Made by a program: the position numbers and the translations under genes
NCBI RefSeq assembly: GCF_018588585.1
Contig: NZ_JAEUFG010000001.1
Location: 372,001-436,000 of the forward strand
DNA: 64,000 nucleotides
Origin: Bacillus sp. SM2101
GTDB taxonomy: Bacteria > Bacillota > Bacilli > Bacillales > SM2101
Direction: 5' to 3'
In this document: positions 1-8,969 of the stretch, one piece after another
Position numbering within the stretch: the stretch's first letter is position 1
How the letters are laid out: each line of letters begins with the position of its first letter
Notes under the pieces: generated by a model
Databases searched by the model: none
The model's input: the letters and a program-made list of their open reading frames with translations, nothing else
Told to the model about the DNA's origin: nothing

Positions 1-12
1 ATGATTTGTCAT
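1..12 (-). CDS. rsfS: RsfS (ribosomal silencing factor), first codons only
   Basis: Only the first four codons (M-T-N-H) lie in the window. The ATG at 12-10 follows a GGAGG at 26-22, a good ribosome binding site, and sits inside the 3' end of yqeK. In Bacillus the gene after yqeK is rsfS (yqeL), which blocks 50S-30S joining in starvation. The identification rests on position and start signal, not on protein sequence. Confidence 0.5.
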
Positions 13-586
13 ATTTTTGGTCCTCCGTTTTTTTCATAAGTAAATCGTTATACGTTAATAATGTACCCGGATAAATTAACTGTTTTTTGTTCATTAAAAA
101 CATCATCGTGTTATGCAAAGCCTGAATGACAGCATCATCTAAATTCTGAGAAGCTATAGCTCTTACTTCTTCTACACCAGGAAAATGCCTGCCAGGTTCA
201 ATATAGTCAGCCAAAAAGATAATTTTTTCAAGTAAAGTCATATTTTCTCTACCAGAAGTATGATATTTTATCGCATCAATGATAGCTAAATCTTCAATAC
301 CTACTTCTGTTTGTACTAGATAAGCCCCCACTGGTGCATGCCATAGTTCATTATGAAAGTGCAATAAATTTTGATTCATTTTTTGCTCAATGATGATTTT
401 TTTCATTTCTTCTTTCGATCTAAATTTTGCATAGTCATGAAAGATAGCAGCTAATTCACACTGCTTTTGATCACAATCGTACCGCTTTGCTAATTTAAGT
501 GCAGTTTCCATAACGCCAATCGTATGTAGATAACGATGCTCAGTTAATTGTTCTTTTACAATTTGTAAAGCTTCTTCACGTTTCAT
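2..586 (-). CDS. yqeK: YqeK, HD-domain Ap4A hydrolase (3' end outside window)
   Basis: The reading frame starts at ATG 586-584 and stays open to the window edge, giving 195 residues, so the stop lies just outside. The family hydrolyses diadenosine tetraphosphate symmetrically, using an HD metal centre. Visible are the HD motif in [10 protein letters not shown] (about residues 46-55) and the later ADYIEPGR segment typical of YqeK. The start overlaps the 3' end of nadD by 11 bases, and the start of rsfS lies within its own 3' end, so translation is probably coupled. The B. subtilis protein is about 186 residues, so nearly all of it is present. Confidence 0.93.
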   Translation of the reverse strand, partial: MKREEALQIVKEQLTEHRYLHTIGVMETALKLAKRYDCDQKQCELAAIFHDYAKFRSKEEMKKIIIEQKMNQNLLHFHNELWHAPVGAYLVQTEVGIEDLAIIDAIKYHTSGRENMTLLEKIIFLADYIEPGRHFPGVEEVRAIASQNLDDAVIQALHNTMMFLMNKKQLIYPGTLLTYNDLLMKKTEDQKYDKS

Positions 587-1145
587 ATAACCTATTCTCC
601 GCAATATATTGTCTAACCTTACTCGGCATAAGATAGTGAGTCGTCTTGCCTTCTTTTAATCTCTGTTGCAGCAATGAAGAAGAAACATCAAACTGTGGAA
701 TTACTACTTGTAGTATAGGGTAATTCGTGTTCAAATCATATTGCTCCCTTTTGACACCTACAAATGTTACTAACTTCAGTAGATCATTGATTTTATACCA
801 TTTAGGCAAATATTCCACCATATCAGCACCAATAATGAAATAAAACTTGTAATCACTATACTTTTCAATCAAGGTCTTCATTGTATCATATGTATATGAT
901 ACTCCTTGTCGGTCAATTTCAATCGTATTTAGCTTAAATAACCGGTTATCTTCAATTGCGAGTCGCAGCATCTTAAGTCTATCTTCACTACTTGATATAT
1001 ATTTATGTTGTTTATGTGGAGGTGTATACGTTGGTAAAAACCAGACCTCTGATAAATGTAGCTTATCTAAAACTTCATTTGCTATTAATAAATGTCCATT
1101 ATGAGGAGGATCAAATGTCCCACCAATAATTCCTACTTTTTTCAT
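576..1145 (-). CDS. nadD: Nicotinate-nucleotide adenylyltransferase
   Basis: This 189-residue cytosolic enzyme adenylates nicotinate mononucleotide to deamido-NAD, the step before NAD synthetase. The N-terminus [13 protein letters not shown] contains the (H/T)xGH nucleotidyltransferase signature. The C-terminal VSSSLLQQR corresponds to the ISSTxIR nucleotide-binding motif, in slightly divergent form. It sits between yqeI and yqeK in the order used by B. subtilis. The Shine-Dalgarno sequence upstream (AGGG at a distance) is weak, so translation may depend on the upstream genes. Confidence 0.95.
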   Translation of the reverse strand: MKKVGIIGGTFDPPHNGHLLIANEVLDKLHLSEVWFLPTYTPPHKQHKYISSSEDRLKMLRLAIEDNRLFKLNTIEIDRQGVSYTYDTMKTLIEKYSDYKFYFIIGADMVEYLPKWYKINDLLKLVTFVGVKREQYDLNTNYPILQVVIPQFDVSSSLLQQRLKEGKTTHYLMPSKVRQYIAENRLYET

Positions 1146-1157
1146 ACGTAACTAACC

Positions 1158-1451
1158 CTATGAAGGCAGTTTAATTTGCTTGTTATCTATTGATTCTTTA
1201 TATAATACGATCGTGTTACCTATTATTTGAACTAATTCAGCCTTTGTACCATTCACTATATCTTCAGCAACTACGTTGCGATCATCTTCACAATTTTGTA
1301 GTACACTTATTTTTAATAGTTCTCTTGCTTCTAGTGCTTCACCAATTTGTTTATTCATGTTTTCATTAACCCCACCTTTACCTACTTGAAAAATTGGAGT
1401 TAAATGATGAGCTTTTGAACGTAAAAATCTTTTTTGTTTTCCTGTTAGCAT
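1158..1451 (-). CDS. yqeI: YhbY/YqeI, CRM-domain RNA-binding protein
   Basis: A 97-residue protein consisting of one CRM domain, as in E. coli YhbY, which associates with pre-50S particles. The start of the protein (LTGKQKRFLRSKAHHLTPI) and the GKGGVNE loop, which corresponds to the GxxG RNA-contact loop of the fold, are clear. The gene overlaps the 3' end of aroE by 7 bases, and its AGGAGGA ribosome binding site is formed by the last aroE codons. A role in ribosome assembly is inferred from the family and from neighbours yqeH and rsfS. Confidence 0.93.
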   Translation of the reverse strand: MLTGKQKRFLRSKAHHLTPIFQVGKGGVNENMNKQIGEALEARELLKISVLQNCEDDRNVVAEDIVNGTKAELVQIIGNTIVLYKESIDNKQIKLPS

Positions 1452-2287
1452 GTTGTTCCTCCTAGTTTATTTAACACAATATTTTTCATGCGATCTGTAT
1501 TTGGAAACATACTGGTCCACGTTTCAAACGCTAGGGCGCCTTGGTAAACAAACATATCTACGCCGTTTTGGACCACTGCTCCATTGTTTTGTGCTTCTGT
1601 TAACAATTTTGTTTCAAGTGGATTATAGATAATGTCAGATACGAAATGGTTCTTATTAATGTTTTTTGTACTTATAGGTACAGCATTGGTTTGGGGGCTC
1701 ATACCTACAGATGTAGTATTAATAATAATGTCATAATGATGTATGCGTGTTTCGGCTTCATGTAAAGTCAACGCCGATGATTGTACATCAAACTGACATT
1801 GTTTTACTAACTCTACTGCGGTAGTCATCGTTCGATTGCAAATGTCTATGGTCTGCACTCCATGTTTTGCGAGTGAAAAATAGATCCCTCTAGCAGCTCC
1901 ACCTGAACCAATGATTAATATCTTTTTGCTATTTAATTGTGATGTAACCATATTAGCTAAAGCACGAACATAGCCTGGTCCATCGGTATTATATCCAATT
2001 AATCTTCCATTATTATTTACAACTGTATTTACAGCGCCTATTTGCTCAGCTAGTTGATCAATATCATCTAAGTACTTCATGATACTTACTTTATGTGGTA
2101 TTGTAACATTAAAACCAGCAATTTGTAGAGCTTTACACCCTAATATTGCATTCTCTAAATTTTCTGGTTCAACATGAAACGCTTGATACTTTGCATCTAT
2201 CTCTAAATTAGCAAAAGCATCATTATGCATTTGTGGTGACAATGAATGAGCAACTGGACAACCAATTAGTCCAAATAATTTTGTCAC
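1445..2287 (-). CDS. aroE: Shikimate dehydrogenase (NADP+)
   Basis: 280 residues. The enzyme reduces 3-dehydroshikimate to shikimate in aromatic amino acid synthesis. Visible are the substrate-binding N-terminus (GCPVAHSLSPQMHN), the catalytic Lys region NVTIPHK, the Asp-containing GAVNTVV and NTDGPGYVRAL segments, and a Rossmann GSGGAARGI motif near residue 130. The start is GTG at 2287 with GATGAGGA upstream. It lies within the yqeG-yqeH-aroE-yqeI-nadD-yqeK-rsfS operon, although 340 bases containing repeat sequence separate it from yqeH. Confidence 0.96.
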   Translation of the reverse strand: MTKLFGLIGCPVAHSLSPQMHNDAFANLEIDAKYQAFHVEPENLENAILGCKALQIAGFNVTIPHKVSIMKYLDDIDQLAEQIGAVNTVVNNNGRLIGYNTDGPGYVRALANMVTSQLNSKKILIIGSGGAARGIYFSLAKHGVQTIDICNRTMTTAVELVKQCQFDVQSSALTLHEAETRIHHYDIIINTTSVGMSPQTNAVPISTKNINKNHFVSDIIYNPLETKLLTEAQNNGAVVQNGVDMFVYQGALAFETWTSMFPNTDRMKNIVLNKLGGTTC

Positions 2288-2626
2288 TTTTCCTCATCCC
2301 CTATTAAAATCTATTTTTAAAGCAGGCTGTATTTGCATTTGTTGTTTGTCATCGTAAGAAATTGCCACATACATAACAAGCGTTCGTAGCATCCTTTTCT
2401 GTAAAACAATGACATCAGCAACAAAGTTTACGAAAAAAGACCCTAAATTAAAGTTTAAACACAACATAGTCTATTAGCATCATTTTATCTTGGTTCAAAA
2501 ACTGTTCTATTTCAGTAACGAATACAACAAAGTTTGTGAAATATACTTAATGTTTAAAGATTTATATTCATTTCGCATTAACTGTTTCATGTGCAACTTC
2601 ACATAAATTAAAGCAATTGTCAATGA
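2288..2626. repeat. Intergenic gap with family 1 palindromic repeat
   Basis: The gap between yqeH and aroE holds one family 1 copy at 2325-2443. It begins GGCTGTATTTGCATTTGTTG and ends GTTTACGAAAAAAGACCC, an inverted match to the start. A second right-end-like stretch, CAACAAAGTTTGTGAAA, occurs near 2528-2544 and may be a decayed copy. I see no gene here. The insertion separates two operon members that are usually close together. Confidence 0.7.
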
Positions 2627-3733
2627 TTATATTAGTGACTTTCTAATTGATACACCCACACCTTTCGGTACATGCGCACAAATTGTTAAGCCTGGCTCAT
2701 CTATAGTTATCCAACCTAAACCAGAAAATACTATATCCATTTTTCTTTCTTTAATCGTAAATTCATGAGCGATTAGTGGTGGAAATTCATCAACATGTTC
2801 CTTTCGCGGGGGTTGTAAAAGGTCCCCAGCATGCTTTTTATATAAATCATCTGCATTTTCAAGCTTTGTTCTGTGTATTGCTAAATCATTGGAAACATAA
2901 CAAACAAATGATGTTCTATTTCCTTTTATAAAGTCAAAGCGTGCTAGACCTCCAAAATATAAAGATTGGCCCTCATTAAGCTGATAAACCTTTGGTTTGA
3001 TTTCTTTTTTAGGCGAAATAATCTTTAAATCTCGCTTATCAACAAAATGAGCCATTTGATGATGATTTATAATTCCAGGTGTATCGTATAGAGAAGAGCC
3101 ATCATCTAATGGTACTTCTATCATATCTAATGTAGTTCCAGGAAATTGAGAAGTTGTTATGACATCCTCATCTCCACTAAACTCTTTAATTACTTGATTA
3201 ATGAATGTAGATTTACCTACATTTGTGCAACCGACAATATATACATCTTTACCATTTCTATATTGTTCAATCATTTCTGCAACTTCACGCACACCGTGAC
3301 CTTTTGTAGCGCTAATTAAATACGTGTCAATCGGCTGCAAGCCTAATTCTTTAGCTGATTGCTTCATCCAATTGATCACCTTAGTATGTTTCACAGACTT
3401 TGGTAATAAATCAACTTTATTACCGACTAGTAGAATATTTTTATTGCCCACAAACCTGTGTAACCCAGGTAACCAGCTGCCGTTAAAATCAAAGATGTCA
3501 ACAATTTTCACAACTAATCCATCTGTTTTACTAATTCCATTTAGAATATTTAGAAAATCATCATCTGTTAAGGATACATCTTGAATTTCATTATAGTGTT
3601 TTAACCGAAAACATCTTTTACAAATAATATTTCCTTTATTTAGTGCACCCTTTGGTGCATAACCGATTCCATCAGGGTCAATTGTTTGAATGGTTACGCC
3701 ACAGCCGATACAGCTAATCCGTTCATTTTCCAC
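2627..3733 (-). CDS. yqeH: YqeH, circularly permuted GTPase for 30S assembly
   Basis: 368 residues. YqeH is needed for small-subunit ribosome assembly in Bacillus. It begins with a zinc finger (CIGCG, then CKRCF), followed by G motifs in permuted order: NKVDLL (G4), SATKG (G5), the P-loop GCTNVGKST (G1), then DTPG (G3), and a C-terminal RNA-binding domain. The start is GTG at 3733, and its GGGAGGAATAA ribosome binding site lies in the last codons of yqeG. An ATG start is not available nearby. Confidence 0.96.
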   Translation of the reverse strand: MENERISCIGCGVTIQTIDPDGIGYAPKGALNKGNIICKRCFRLKHYNEIQDVSLTDDDFLNILNGISKTDGLVVKIVDIFDFNGSWLPGLHRFVGNKNILLVGNKVDLLPKSVKHTKVINWMKQSAKELGLQPIDTYLISATKGHGVREVAEMIEQYRNGKDVYIVGCTNVGKSTFINQVIKEFSGDEDVITTSQFPGTTLDMIEVPLDDGSSLYDTPGIINHHQMAHFVDKRDLKIISPKKEIKPKVYQLNEGQSLYFGGLARFDFIKGNRTSFVCYVSNDLAIHRTKLENADDLYKKHAGDLLQPPRKEHVDEFPPLIAHEFTIKERKMDIVFSGLGWITIDEPGLTICAHVPKGVGVSIRKSLI

Positions 3734-3737
3734 TTAT

Positions 3738-4253
3738 TTATTCCTCCCAATAAAGCATGCCTTTTCGCTTCATCCAAGCTAAAAGTTGTCTTTCAATTTT
3801 ACGATTAATTCTAGTGAAAAAACCATCTGTTTGTGCAACAGGTACGACAAGAATCGTGTGATAGCCTCCTCTATTCCCACCTAATATATCTGTTAATAGT
3901 TGATCTCCAATAACAACAGTTTCTTCTTTTAAAATCTCCATGCTTTTTTGCGCTTTTCCAAATGCACGTTTTAAAGGTTTCCTTGCTTCAAATATGAATG
4001 GAATATGCAAAGGATCTGAAAAAGATTTTACCCTTTTTTCATTATTATTTGAAACGATTGTAACTTTAATGCCGCTTTCCTCCATATCTTTAAACCATTC
4101 AATTAACCTCGGTGTTGCATTCGGACGGTCCCATTCCACTAATGTGTTATCTAGATCCGTTATCACACCTTTAATTCCTTTTTCCTGAAGGTGTTGCGCT
4201 TTAATATCTAATACACTTTTCACGTGTTCATTAGGTAGAAAATGTCTAAGCAA
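3738..4253 (-). CDS. yqeG: YqeG, HAD-superfamily (IIIA) phosphatase
   Basis: The protein carries the HAD motif I DLDNTLVEW, motif II IVSNNN, a conserved Lys in ARKPLK, and the motif III region GDQLLTDILGGN. The natural substrate is not established; the family is related to phosphatidylglycerophosphate phosphatases. I place the start at TTG 4253-4251: it is preceded by AAGGTGG eight bases upstream and gives 171 residues, close to the 172 of B. subtilis YqeG. The longer frame up to ATG 4328 adds 25 residues with no homologue that I recognise and no good ribosome binding site. Confidence 0.9.
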   Translation of the reverse strand: MLRHFLPNEHVKSVLDIKAQHLQEKGIKGVITDLDNTLVEWDRPNATPRLIEWFKDMEESGIKVTIVSNNNEKRVKSFSDPLHIPFIFEARKPLKRAFGKAQKSMEILKEETVVIGDQLLTDILGGNRGGYHTILVVPVAQTDGFFTRINRKIERQLLAWMKRKGMLYWEE

Positions 4254-4414
4254 TTCAGATACCACCTTAATCTTTTGATTGTCTCTATATAACCTTATTA
4301 TCATACCTAATTTTGTGTTTAGTTTCAAAACAATCTTTTATTGACATTTTGTCAAATGTTGTTTTATTCAATAATTAGCAAAAAACTTTTCGACAAAATA
4401 TTCCCAATAAAAAA

Positions 4415-4513
4415 TGTGGATAATTTTATACACATTATACATACTGATTTAACGCCCCTAAAGAAACTTATGAACAACTTACCCACAGGTTGTCCACCTC
4501 AAACTGTGGATAA
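4415..4513. promoter_or_regulatory. Cluster of DnaA boxes upstream of sda
   Basis: Five DnaA-box-like nonamers lie within 100 bases. TGTGGATAA occurs at 4415-4423 and 4505-4513 (perfect TTATCCACA on the other strand), TTATACACA at 4426-4434, TTACCCACA at 4479-4487, and TTGTCCACC at 4490-4498. In B. subtilis, the sda-yqeG intergenic region is a known strong DnaA-binding cluster and DnaA activates sda. The same arrangement here supports DnaA control. Confidence 0.85.
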
Positions 4514-4671
4514 CAGAACGGTTGTTCTCTACATTTATTCATGTTAAAGTGAAGATAATCTAATCAACTTACCATAATATGTTTACTCCACATCATTTAG
4601 AACTCCAAAAACTATTTTCCTTTAAGCGTTTGTAAAAACGATGACTACTATACCTACTTACATTTAATAAA

Positions 4672-4795
4672 GGCTGTTTTCACATTGATGACCGTTGTTC
4701 GTCTTTAGAAAATCACACACCAACATCTTTTAAAGATGAAAGTCGCATTCGCATCACCTTGCTGTTTTACTAGGCTAAAAGTTTACAAAAGAGCC
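4672..4795. repeat. Family 1 palindromic repeat, copy between yqeG and sda
   Basis: This copy begins GGCTGTTTTCACATTGATG and ends GTTTACAAAAGAGCC, an inverted pair of ends characteristic of the family. It lies between the DnaA boxes and the sda ribosome binding site, so it would be transcribed in the sda leader if the promoter is near the boxes. Confidence 0.75.
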
Positions 4796-4815
4796 TAAAA
4801 AAAGATGACTTGTTT

Positions 4816-4848
4816 AGGAGGTGACATGCCAATTTGGCAGCTGATATG
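4816..4848 (+). promoter_or_regulatory. sda translation start region: SD, small hairpin and overlapping mini-ORF
   Basis: AGGAGGTGA (4816-4824) is followed by ATG 4826-4828, opening a seven-codon ORF (MPIWQLI) that stops at TGA 4847-4849, overlapping the sda ATG at 4846. The same stretch contains an inverted repeat, TGCCA-ATT-TGGCA (4828-4840). If it folded, it would shorten the distance from the Shine-Dalgarno sequence to the sda ATG to about 11 bases. Either translational coupling or a folded spacer could explain initiation. Confidence 0.5.
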
Positions 4849-4986
4849 AAACGTTTATCAGATGAACTTTTAATTCAATCTTATTTTAAAGCGATGGACC
4901 TTAAACTTAGCAATGAATTTATCCATTTAATTAAACTCGAAATAAATCGTAGGTCATTGAACAACAAAATAAAAATTCCCTCATAA
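4846..4986 (+). CDS. sda: Sda, checkpoint inhibitor of sporulation kinases
   Basis: A 46-residue protein, the same length as B. subtilis Sda. It matches the family along its length: it begins MKRLSDELLIQSYFKAMDL and continues with FIHLIKLEINRRSL, two helices that form the antiparallel hairpin. Sda binds the dimerisation domain of KinA and related kinases and blocks phosphorelay entry when replication is unfinished. It lies divergent from yqeG, as in B. subtilis, downstream of DnaA boxes. The ribosome binding site arrangement is odd: AGGAGGTGA at 4816-4824 is 24 bases upstream, and a 7-codon ORF ends in an ATGA overlap with the sda start. Confidence 0.92.
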   Translation: MKRLSDELLIQSYFKAMDLKLSNEFIHLIKLEINRRSLNNKIKIPS

Positions 4987-5644
4987 GAGCAAGCAAACTC
5001 CTAGGTCTTAGTTGAACCACAAAGATGCCATTCACTTTCTTGGAAAGTAGGAAATTTTGAAGCTGTGTAAACAGTAAGATTTCTTAATATAGGAATATTT
5101 GATTAATGGCTTATATATAATCTCGGACGTTGACATCCCTATAAATTCTAGCTAGAATAGCACTTCTTGCTAATCTCCTCTCTCTTTGCTTTTGATGCTA
5201 ACTTTGGATTTTTCTTTTCGCAATGGGCTGTTTTCAAATTGATTGTTGTTTTTCGTATTAAGGAAAAAACACGTACACAACTAGAGACACCTTTTCTTCT
5301 CTATAGACTTTGAGTGTAACTTACAACACGTCAGTTACTTACTCAAATGTAAGTGTAAAAAAGCAACAATGTAATACGAAAAGAACCTTAAGTAATATCG
5401 CCCACCTAAATGAATTTAATCTTACACAGTAACCATCGATAATGTTAAAGACATAGAAGTAAAAACATTAGAATGGTTTGAAGAAAATCATGACAACAAT
5501 AAGTAATACTTATCAAACATCATAAATAACAAATATTTTACTTATCGTATATAGATTTATAAAATAAAAGAGAATTTAGCAACTTCTAAGATTATAAAGT
5601 TGTAGAAAATATATAAATTTTTATTAATAATGGGAGTGGGTTTT
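4987..5644. other. Non-coding gap with family 1 repeat and a possible gene remnant
   Basis: A family 1 copy lies at 5226-5387, from GGCTGTTTTCAAATTGATTG to TACGAAAAGAACC. At 5420-5503 a frame without a start codon reads 28 plausible codons ending KTLEWFEENHDNNK before a stop; this may be the decayed end of a gene, but it is too short to assign. I see nothing else in this stretch. Confidence 0.5.
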
Positions 5645-6007
5645 ATGATCCTTGGTTTACATCACGCTCAGATAACGATTCCAAAAGGGGCTGAAGAAGA
5701 GGGAAAAAACTTTTATTGCGGGATTCTTTGTTTACCTGAGAAAGAAAAGCCTGAATCGTTAAAAGGACGTGGAGGGTTTTGGGTAACAGTAGGAGATAGA
5801 GATGTACATATAGGTATAGAAGATGGTTTTGACCGCTTATCAACAAAGGCTCATTTAGCTTATCAGGTAGAGAATATATCTTATTGGCGAAACGTGTTAG
5901 AACAATATAACATTCAGATCATTGAAGGAGTACCTATTCCAAATTTTGAGCGTTTTGAATTTAGAGATCCGTTCGGAAACAGAGTAGAGATGATTCAAGA
6001 AATTTAG
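5645..6007 (+). CDS. VOC (glyoxalase/bleomycin-resistance fold) family protein
   Basis: 120 residues, one VOC domain. The protein starts MILGLHHAQITIPKG and ends with RFEFRDPFGNRVEMIQ, the usual final strand with a metal-ligand Glu. His in LHHAQ, His in VHIGIE and the terminal Glu are likely metal ligands. VOC proteins include lyases, dioxygenases and resistance proteins, and the substrate cannot be told from sequence. The ATG at 5645 is chosen because GGGAGTGGG ends just upstream; an in-frame codon at 5630 lies before that site. It stands alone and is followed by a strong hairpin. Confidence 0.85.
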   Translation: MILGLHHAQITIPKGAEEEGKNFYCGILCLPEKEKPESLKGRGGFWVTVGDRDVHIGIEDGFDRLSTKAHLAYQVENISYWRNVLEQYNIQIIEGVPIPNFERFEFRDPFGNRVEMIQEI

Positions 6008-6046
6008 GTTCCTTTTTAATTCATATTAGTATTTAGATGAAGAAAA

Positions 6047-6079
6047 CAAAGAGCTTAGGGGTTTCCCCTAAGCTCTTTG
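6047..6079. terminator. Hairpin after VOC gene
   Basis: A perfect 15-bp stem (CAAAGAGCTTAGGGG and its complement) with a TTT loop lies 40 bases after the VOC stop. A long U-run is missing, but the stem is strong, and it may serve both the VOC gene and the convergent pepF. Confidence 0.75.
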
Positions 6080-6187
6080 TTGATAAGAATTCGCTTGGTG
6101 ATTAATTGCGATTACGATGAGAAATGATTGTGTTTTCTCGTTCTGCACCTCAATTTCAACACGCTGAACTTCAACAAAACCCCTATG

Positions 6188-7978
6188 TTATTCAGTTAAT
6201 TCCATAAATTGCTTGACATCTTCAATAGAGAGTTTTACTGCTTGCTCCCAAAAATCTCTTTGTGTCAAATCAATTCCTAAGTGTTTATGTGCCAACTCTT
6301 CAACAGTCATCCTTGCTGTATCTTGTAAAAGAGCGATATACTTTTCTTCAAATTGTTTACCTTCTTCTTGAGACTTTTTATAAATTCCAAGTGAAAATAA
6401 ATAACCAAATGTATATGGAAAGTTATAAAATGGCACTCCTGTAATATAAAAATGTAGCTTAGAAGCCCAAAAATGCGGATGATATTGCTCTAATGAGTCA
6501 CAATAAGCTTCTTTTTGTGCTTGAAGCATTAGTTCATTTAGTCGTTTTGTACTAACCATACCCTTTTTACGCTCTTCGTAAAACGCAGTTTCAAACATAA
6601 ATCTAGCATGTATATTCATATAAAAGGCTACACTTCGCTGAATTTTATCCTCAAGTAAAGCAATCTTTTCTTCCTTTGAATTTGCCTGCTGCACTGCTGC
6701 ATCTGCCACAATCATTTCAGCAAAGGTTGATGCTGTCTCAGCAACATTCATTGCATAACTTTGATTTAGTGGATGTACATCACCCATCGCATGTTGATGG
6801 AAAGCATGTCCTAGCTCGTGTGCCAAAGTTGATACATTTGATGGTGTACCAGAGAAAGTCATAAAAATACGAGATTCATCACTATCAGGAAAACTTGTGC
6901 AAAAGCCACCTGGTCGTTTTCCTGATCGATCTTCTGCTTCAATCCATCTATTATTAAATGCTTTTTGTGTAAAATCAGTAATTTGTTCCCCAAATAAGCC
7001 AAATTGTTTTATGATGAACTCTGCACCTTCTTGATAAGTAACTGTTGAGTCAGTTTTACCAACAGGTGCGTCCAAATCACTCCAGCTTAGTTTTTCTACA
7101 TTTAACAGTTTTGCTTTTCTATTTAAATAGTCGACAAATGGTTGCTTAAGATCTGTAATAACTGACCACATCGTATCCAATGTTTGTTTGCTCATACGAT
7201 TAATGTCAAGCGGTTCTTTTAAGACATCATCCCAACCTCTTTTGTTGTAGACTTGTAAGCGAAAACCTCCTAAATGGTTTAATATTTCGCTATAAAAATC
7301 AGCTTGCTCTCCCCAAGCTTGCTCCCATTTTTCAAACATGCTCTCCCTTGTATCTTTATCCTTACTTGAAAATTGATTGGCAGCTTGACCTATTGATAAA
7401 TTTTGGAGTTTTCCATCTACTTCAAATGGGATTTTCATCTTACCAACAGCTAAATTATACATTTGTCCCCAAGAGTGATAACCGTCAACAGATAAAGAAT
7501 TTATAAGCTCTTCTTGTTCAATGGGTAGCTTTTCACTTGCACGTTTCCTGCGTTCAGTTAATACATATGACAGTTCTGCTAATAATGGATCTAATAGTAA
7601 TTGACCCCACACTTCATCACTTATTGACACAAGATGTTCATCAAAGTGTGTAGTAATCGTTGCAAAAGCTGCATTCAATTGGGTAATTTCACCACGTAAT
7701 ATGTTAGCTTTCACATCAGAAGTATCTTGTGCCTGAAGACAGCTTACAAATGCACCCGTCTGTCTAATTTTCTTTGCAACTGATTGAAAGAGATGAATAA
7801 GATTATGTAAACCTTCTACATCATTCCCACTGCTAGGAGATTCAAATGTCTGTACAGCATTTTGAAACTCCTTCATATTTATTTCAATTTGTTCAATATA
7901 ATTTTGTAAGTCCTCAGAATCACTTCCACCTTTAAAAATAGACTCTAAGTCCCATGTATCTAAATAAGCATTATTCAT
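6188..7978 (-). CDS. pepF: M3B-family oligoendopeptidase (PepF type)
   Basis: 596 residues. It is a cytosolic zinc metallopeptidase that cleaves oligopeptides and has the usual size for oligoendopeptidase F. The zinc motif HELGH lies in TLAHELGHAFHQHAM at about residues 387-391, with the downstream Glu in NVAETASTFAEM. The C-terminal TFGYLFSLGIYKKS segment is typical of the family. ATG 7978 is preceded by GAGGAGAGGT. It is monocistronic and convergent with the VOC gene. Confidence 0.92.
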   Translation of the reverse strand: MNNAYLDTWDLESIFKGGSDSEDLQNYIEQIEINMKEFQNAVQTFESPSSGNDVEGLHNLIHLFQSVAKKIRQTGAFVSCLQAQDTSDVKANILRGEITQLNAAFATITTHFDEHLVSISDEVWGQLLLDPLLAELSYVLTERRKRASEKLPIEQEELINSLSVDGYHSWGQMYNLAVGKMKIPFEVDGKLQNLSIGQAANQFSSKDKDTRESMFEKWEQAWGEQADFYSEILNHLGGFRLQVYNKRGWDDVLKEPLDINRMSKQTLDTMWSVITDLKQPFVDYLNRKAKLLNVEKLSWSDLDAPVGKTDSTVTYQEGAEFIIKQFGLFGEQITDFTQKAFNNRWIEAEDRSGKRPGGFCTSFPDSDESRIFMTFSGTPSNVSTLAHELGHAFHQHAMGDVHPLNQSYAMNVAETASTFAEMIVADAAVQQANSKEEKIALLEDKIQRSVAFYMNIHARFMFETAFYEERKKGMVSTKRLNELMLQAQKEAYCDSLEQYHPHFWASKLHFYITGVPFYNFPYTFGYLFSLGIYKKSQEEGKQFEEKYIALLQDTARMTVEELAHKHLGIDLTQRDFWEQAVKLSIEDVKQFMELTE

Positions 7979-8181
7979 TCTGACATACCTCTCCTCTATA
8001 AAATTATTATATCTTCATATTATTTTATTCTATAAAAAAATTCAAATAACTTAATTCGCTACTAATAGCATTTATAATTGTTTAAATTGCCTTTTTTGCT
8101 GGGACAGACACAAAATCCACATCACGCTCATAAGAATTATTAATAGGCTTTTGCCTAGAGAATGAATGTGGAGGTGATTGG

Positions 8182-8895
8182 GTGACAGAAATTTTATCTG
8201 CATTAGGTTATTTCATAAAGGAGTTAGTTTTTTTAGTATCACATGTAAAAAACAATGCCTTTCCACAACCGTTGTCTCCCTCTGAAGAAAAAAAATATTT
8301 ACAGCTCATGGCGAATGGTGACGAACATGCAAGAAACATATTAATTGAACATAACTTACGTTTAGTTGCACATATTGTGAAAAAATTTGAAAACACTGGT
8401 GAAGATGCAGAAGATTTAATTTCCATCGGTACGATAGGTTTAATTAAAGCAATCGAGAGTTACTCTTCAGGAAAAGGAACAAAACTTGCGACATATGCAG
8501 CTAGATGTATTGAAAACGAGATACTTATGCATTTAAGAGCTTTGAAAAAAACTAAAAAAGATGTCTCACTTCATGATCCAATTGGGCAAGATAAAGAAGG
8601 AAATGAGATTAGCTTGATTGATGTATTAAAATCAGAAGCTGAAGACGTGATTGAAACGATTCAATTAAATATGGAGTTAGAAAAGATTAAAGAATATATC
8701 GATATACTGGATGAACGAGAAAGGGAAGTCATTATTGGACGGTTTGGTCTAGATCTAAAAAAAGAAAAAACTCAACGGGAAATTGCAAAAGAATTAGGTA
8801 TATCTCGAAGCTATGTTTCTCGCATTGAAAAAAGAGCATTAATGAAAATGTTCCATGAATTTTATCGAGCTGAAAAAGAAAGAGGGAGAAAATAA
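8182..8895 (+). CDS. sigK: Pro-sigma-K, late mother-cell sporulation sigma factor (uninterrupted)
   Basis: 237 residues, nearly identical in pattern to B. subtilis pro-SigK. A 20-residue hydrophobic pro-sequence ends LVFLVS before HVKNNAFPQ, where SpoIVFB cleaves. Region 2 ([32 protein letters not shown]) and region 4 ([20 protein letters not shown]) follow. The start is GTG 8182 after GGAGGTGA. In B. subtilis the gene is split by the skin prophage; here the reading frame is continuous across regions 2 and 4, so no excision is needed. Confidence 0.97.
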   Translation: MTEILSALGYFIKELVFLVSHVKNNAFPQPLSPSEEKKYLQLMANGDEHARNILIEHNLRLVAHIVKKFENTGEDAEDLISIGTIGLIKAIESYSSGKGTKLATYAARCIENEILMHLRALKKTKKDVSLHDPIGQDKEGNEISLIDVLKSEAEDVIETIQLNMELEKIKEYIDILDEREREVIIGRFGLDLKKEKTQREIAKELGISRSYVSRIEKRALMKMFHEFYRAEKERGRK

Positions 8896-8897
8896 AA

Positions 8898-8954
8898 CAA
8901 CGAAATTTATTACACCTACGACAAGCATACAACTATAGAGTAATATTTTCGTTG
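8898..8954. terminator. Possible weak terminator after sigK
   Basis: CAACGAAA at 8898-8905 pairs with TTTCGTTG at 8947-8954, but the loop is about 40 bases and the U-run is short. It lies between the convergent sigK and the DUF4349 gene. Confidence 0.3.
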
Positions 8955-8969
8955 TCTTTGCAACTGTGA

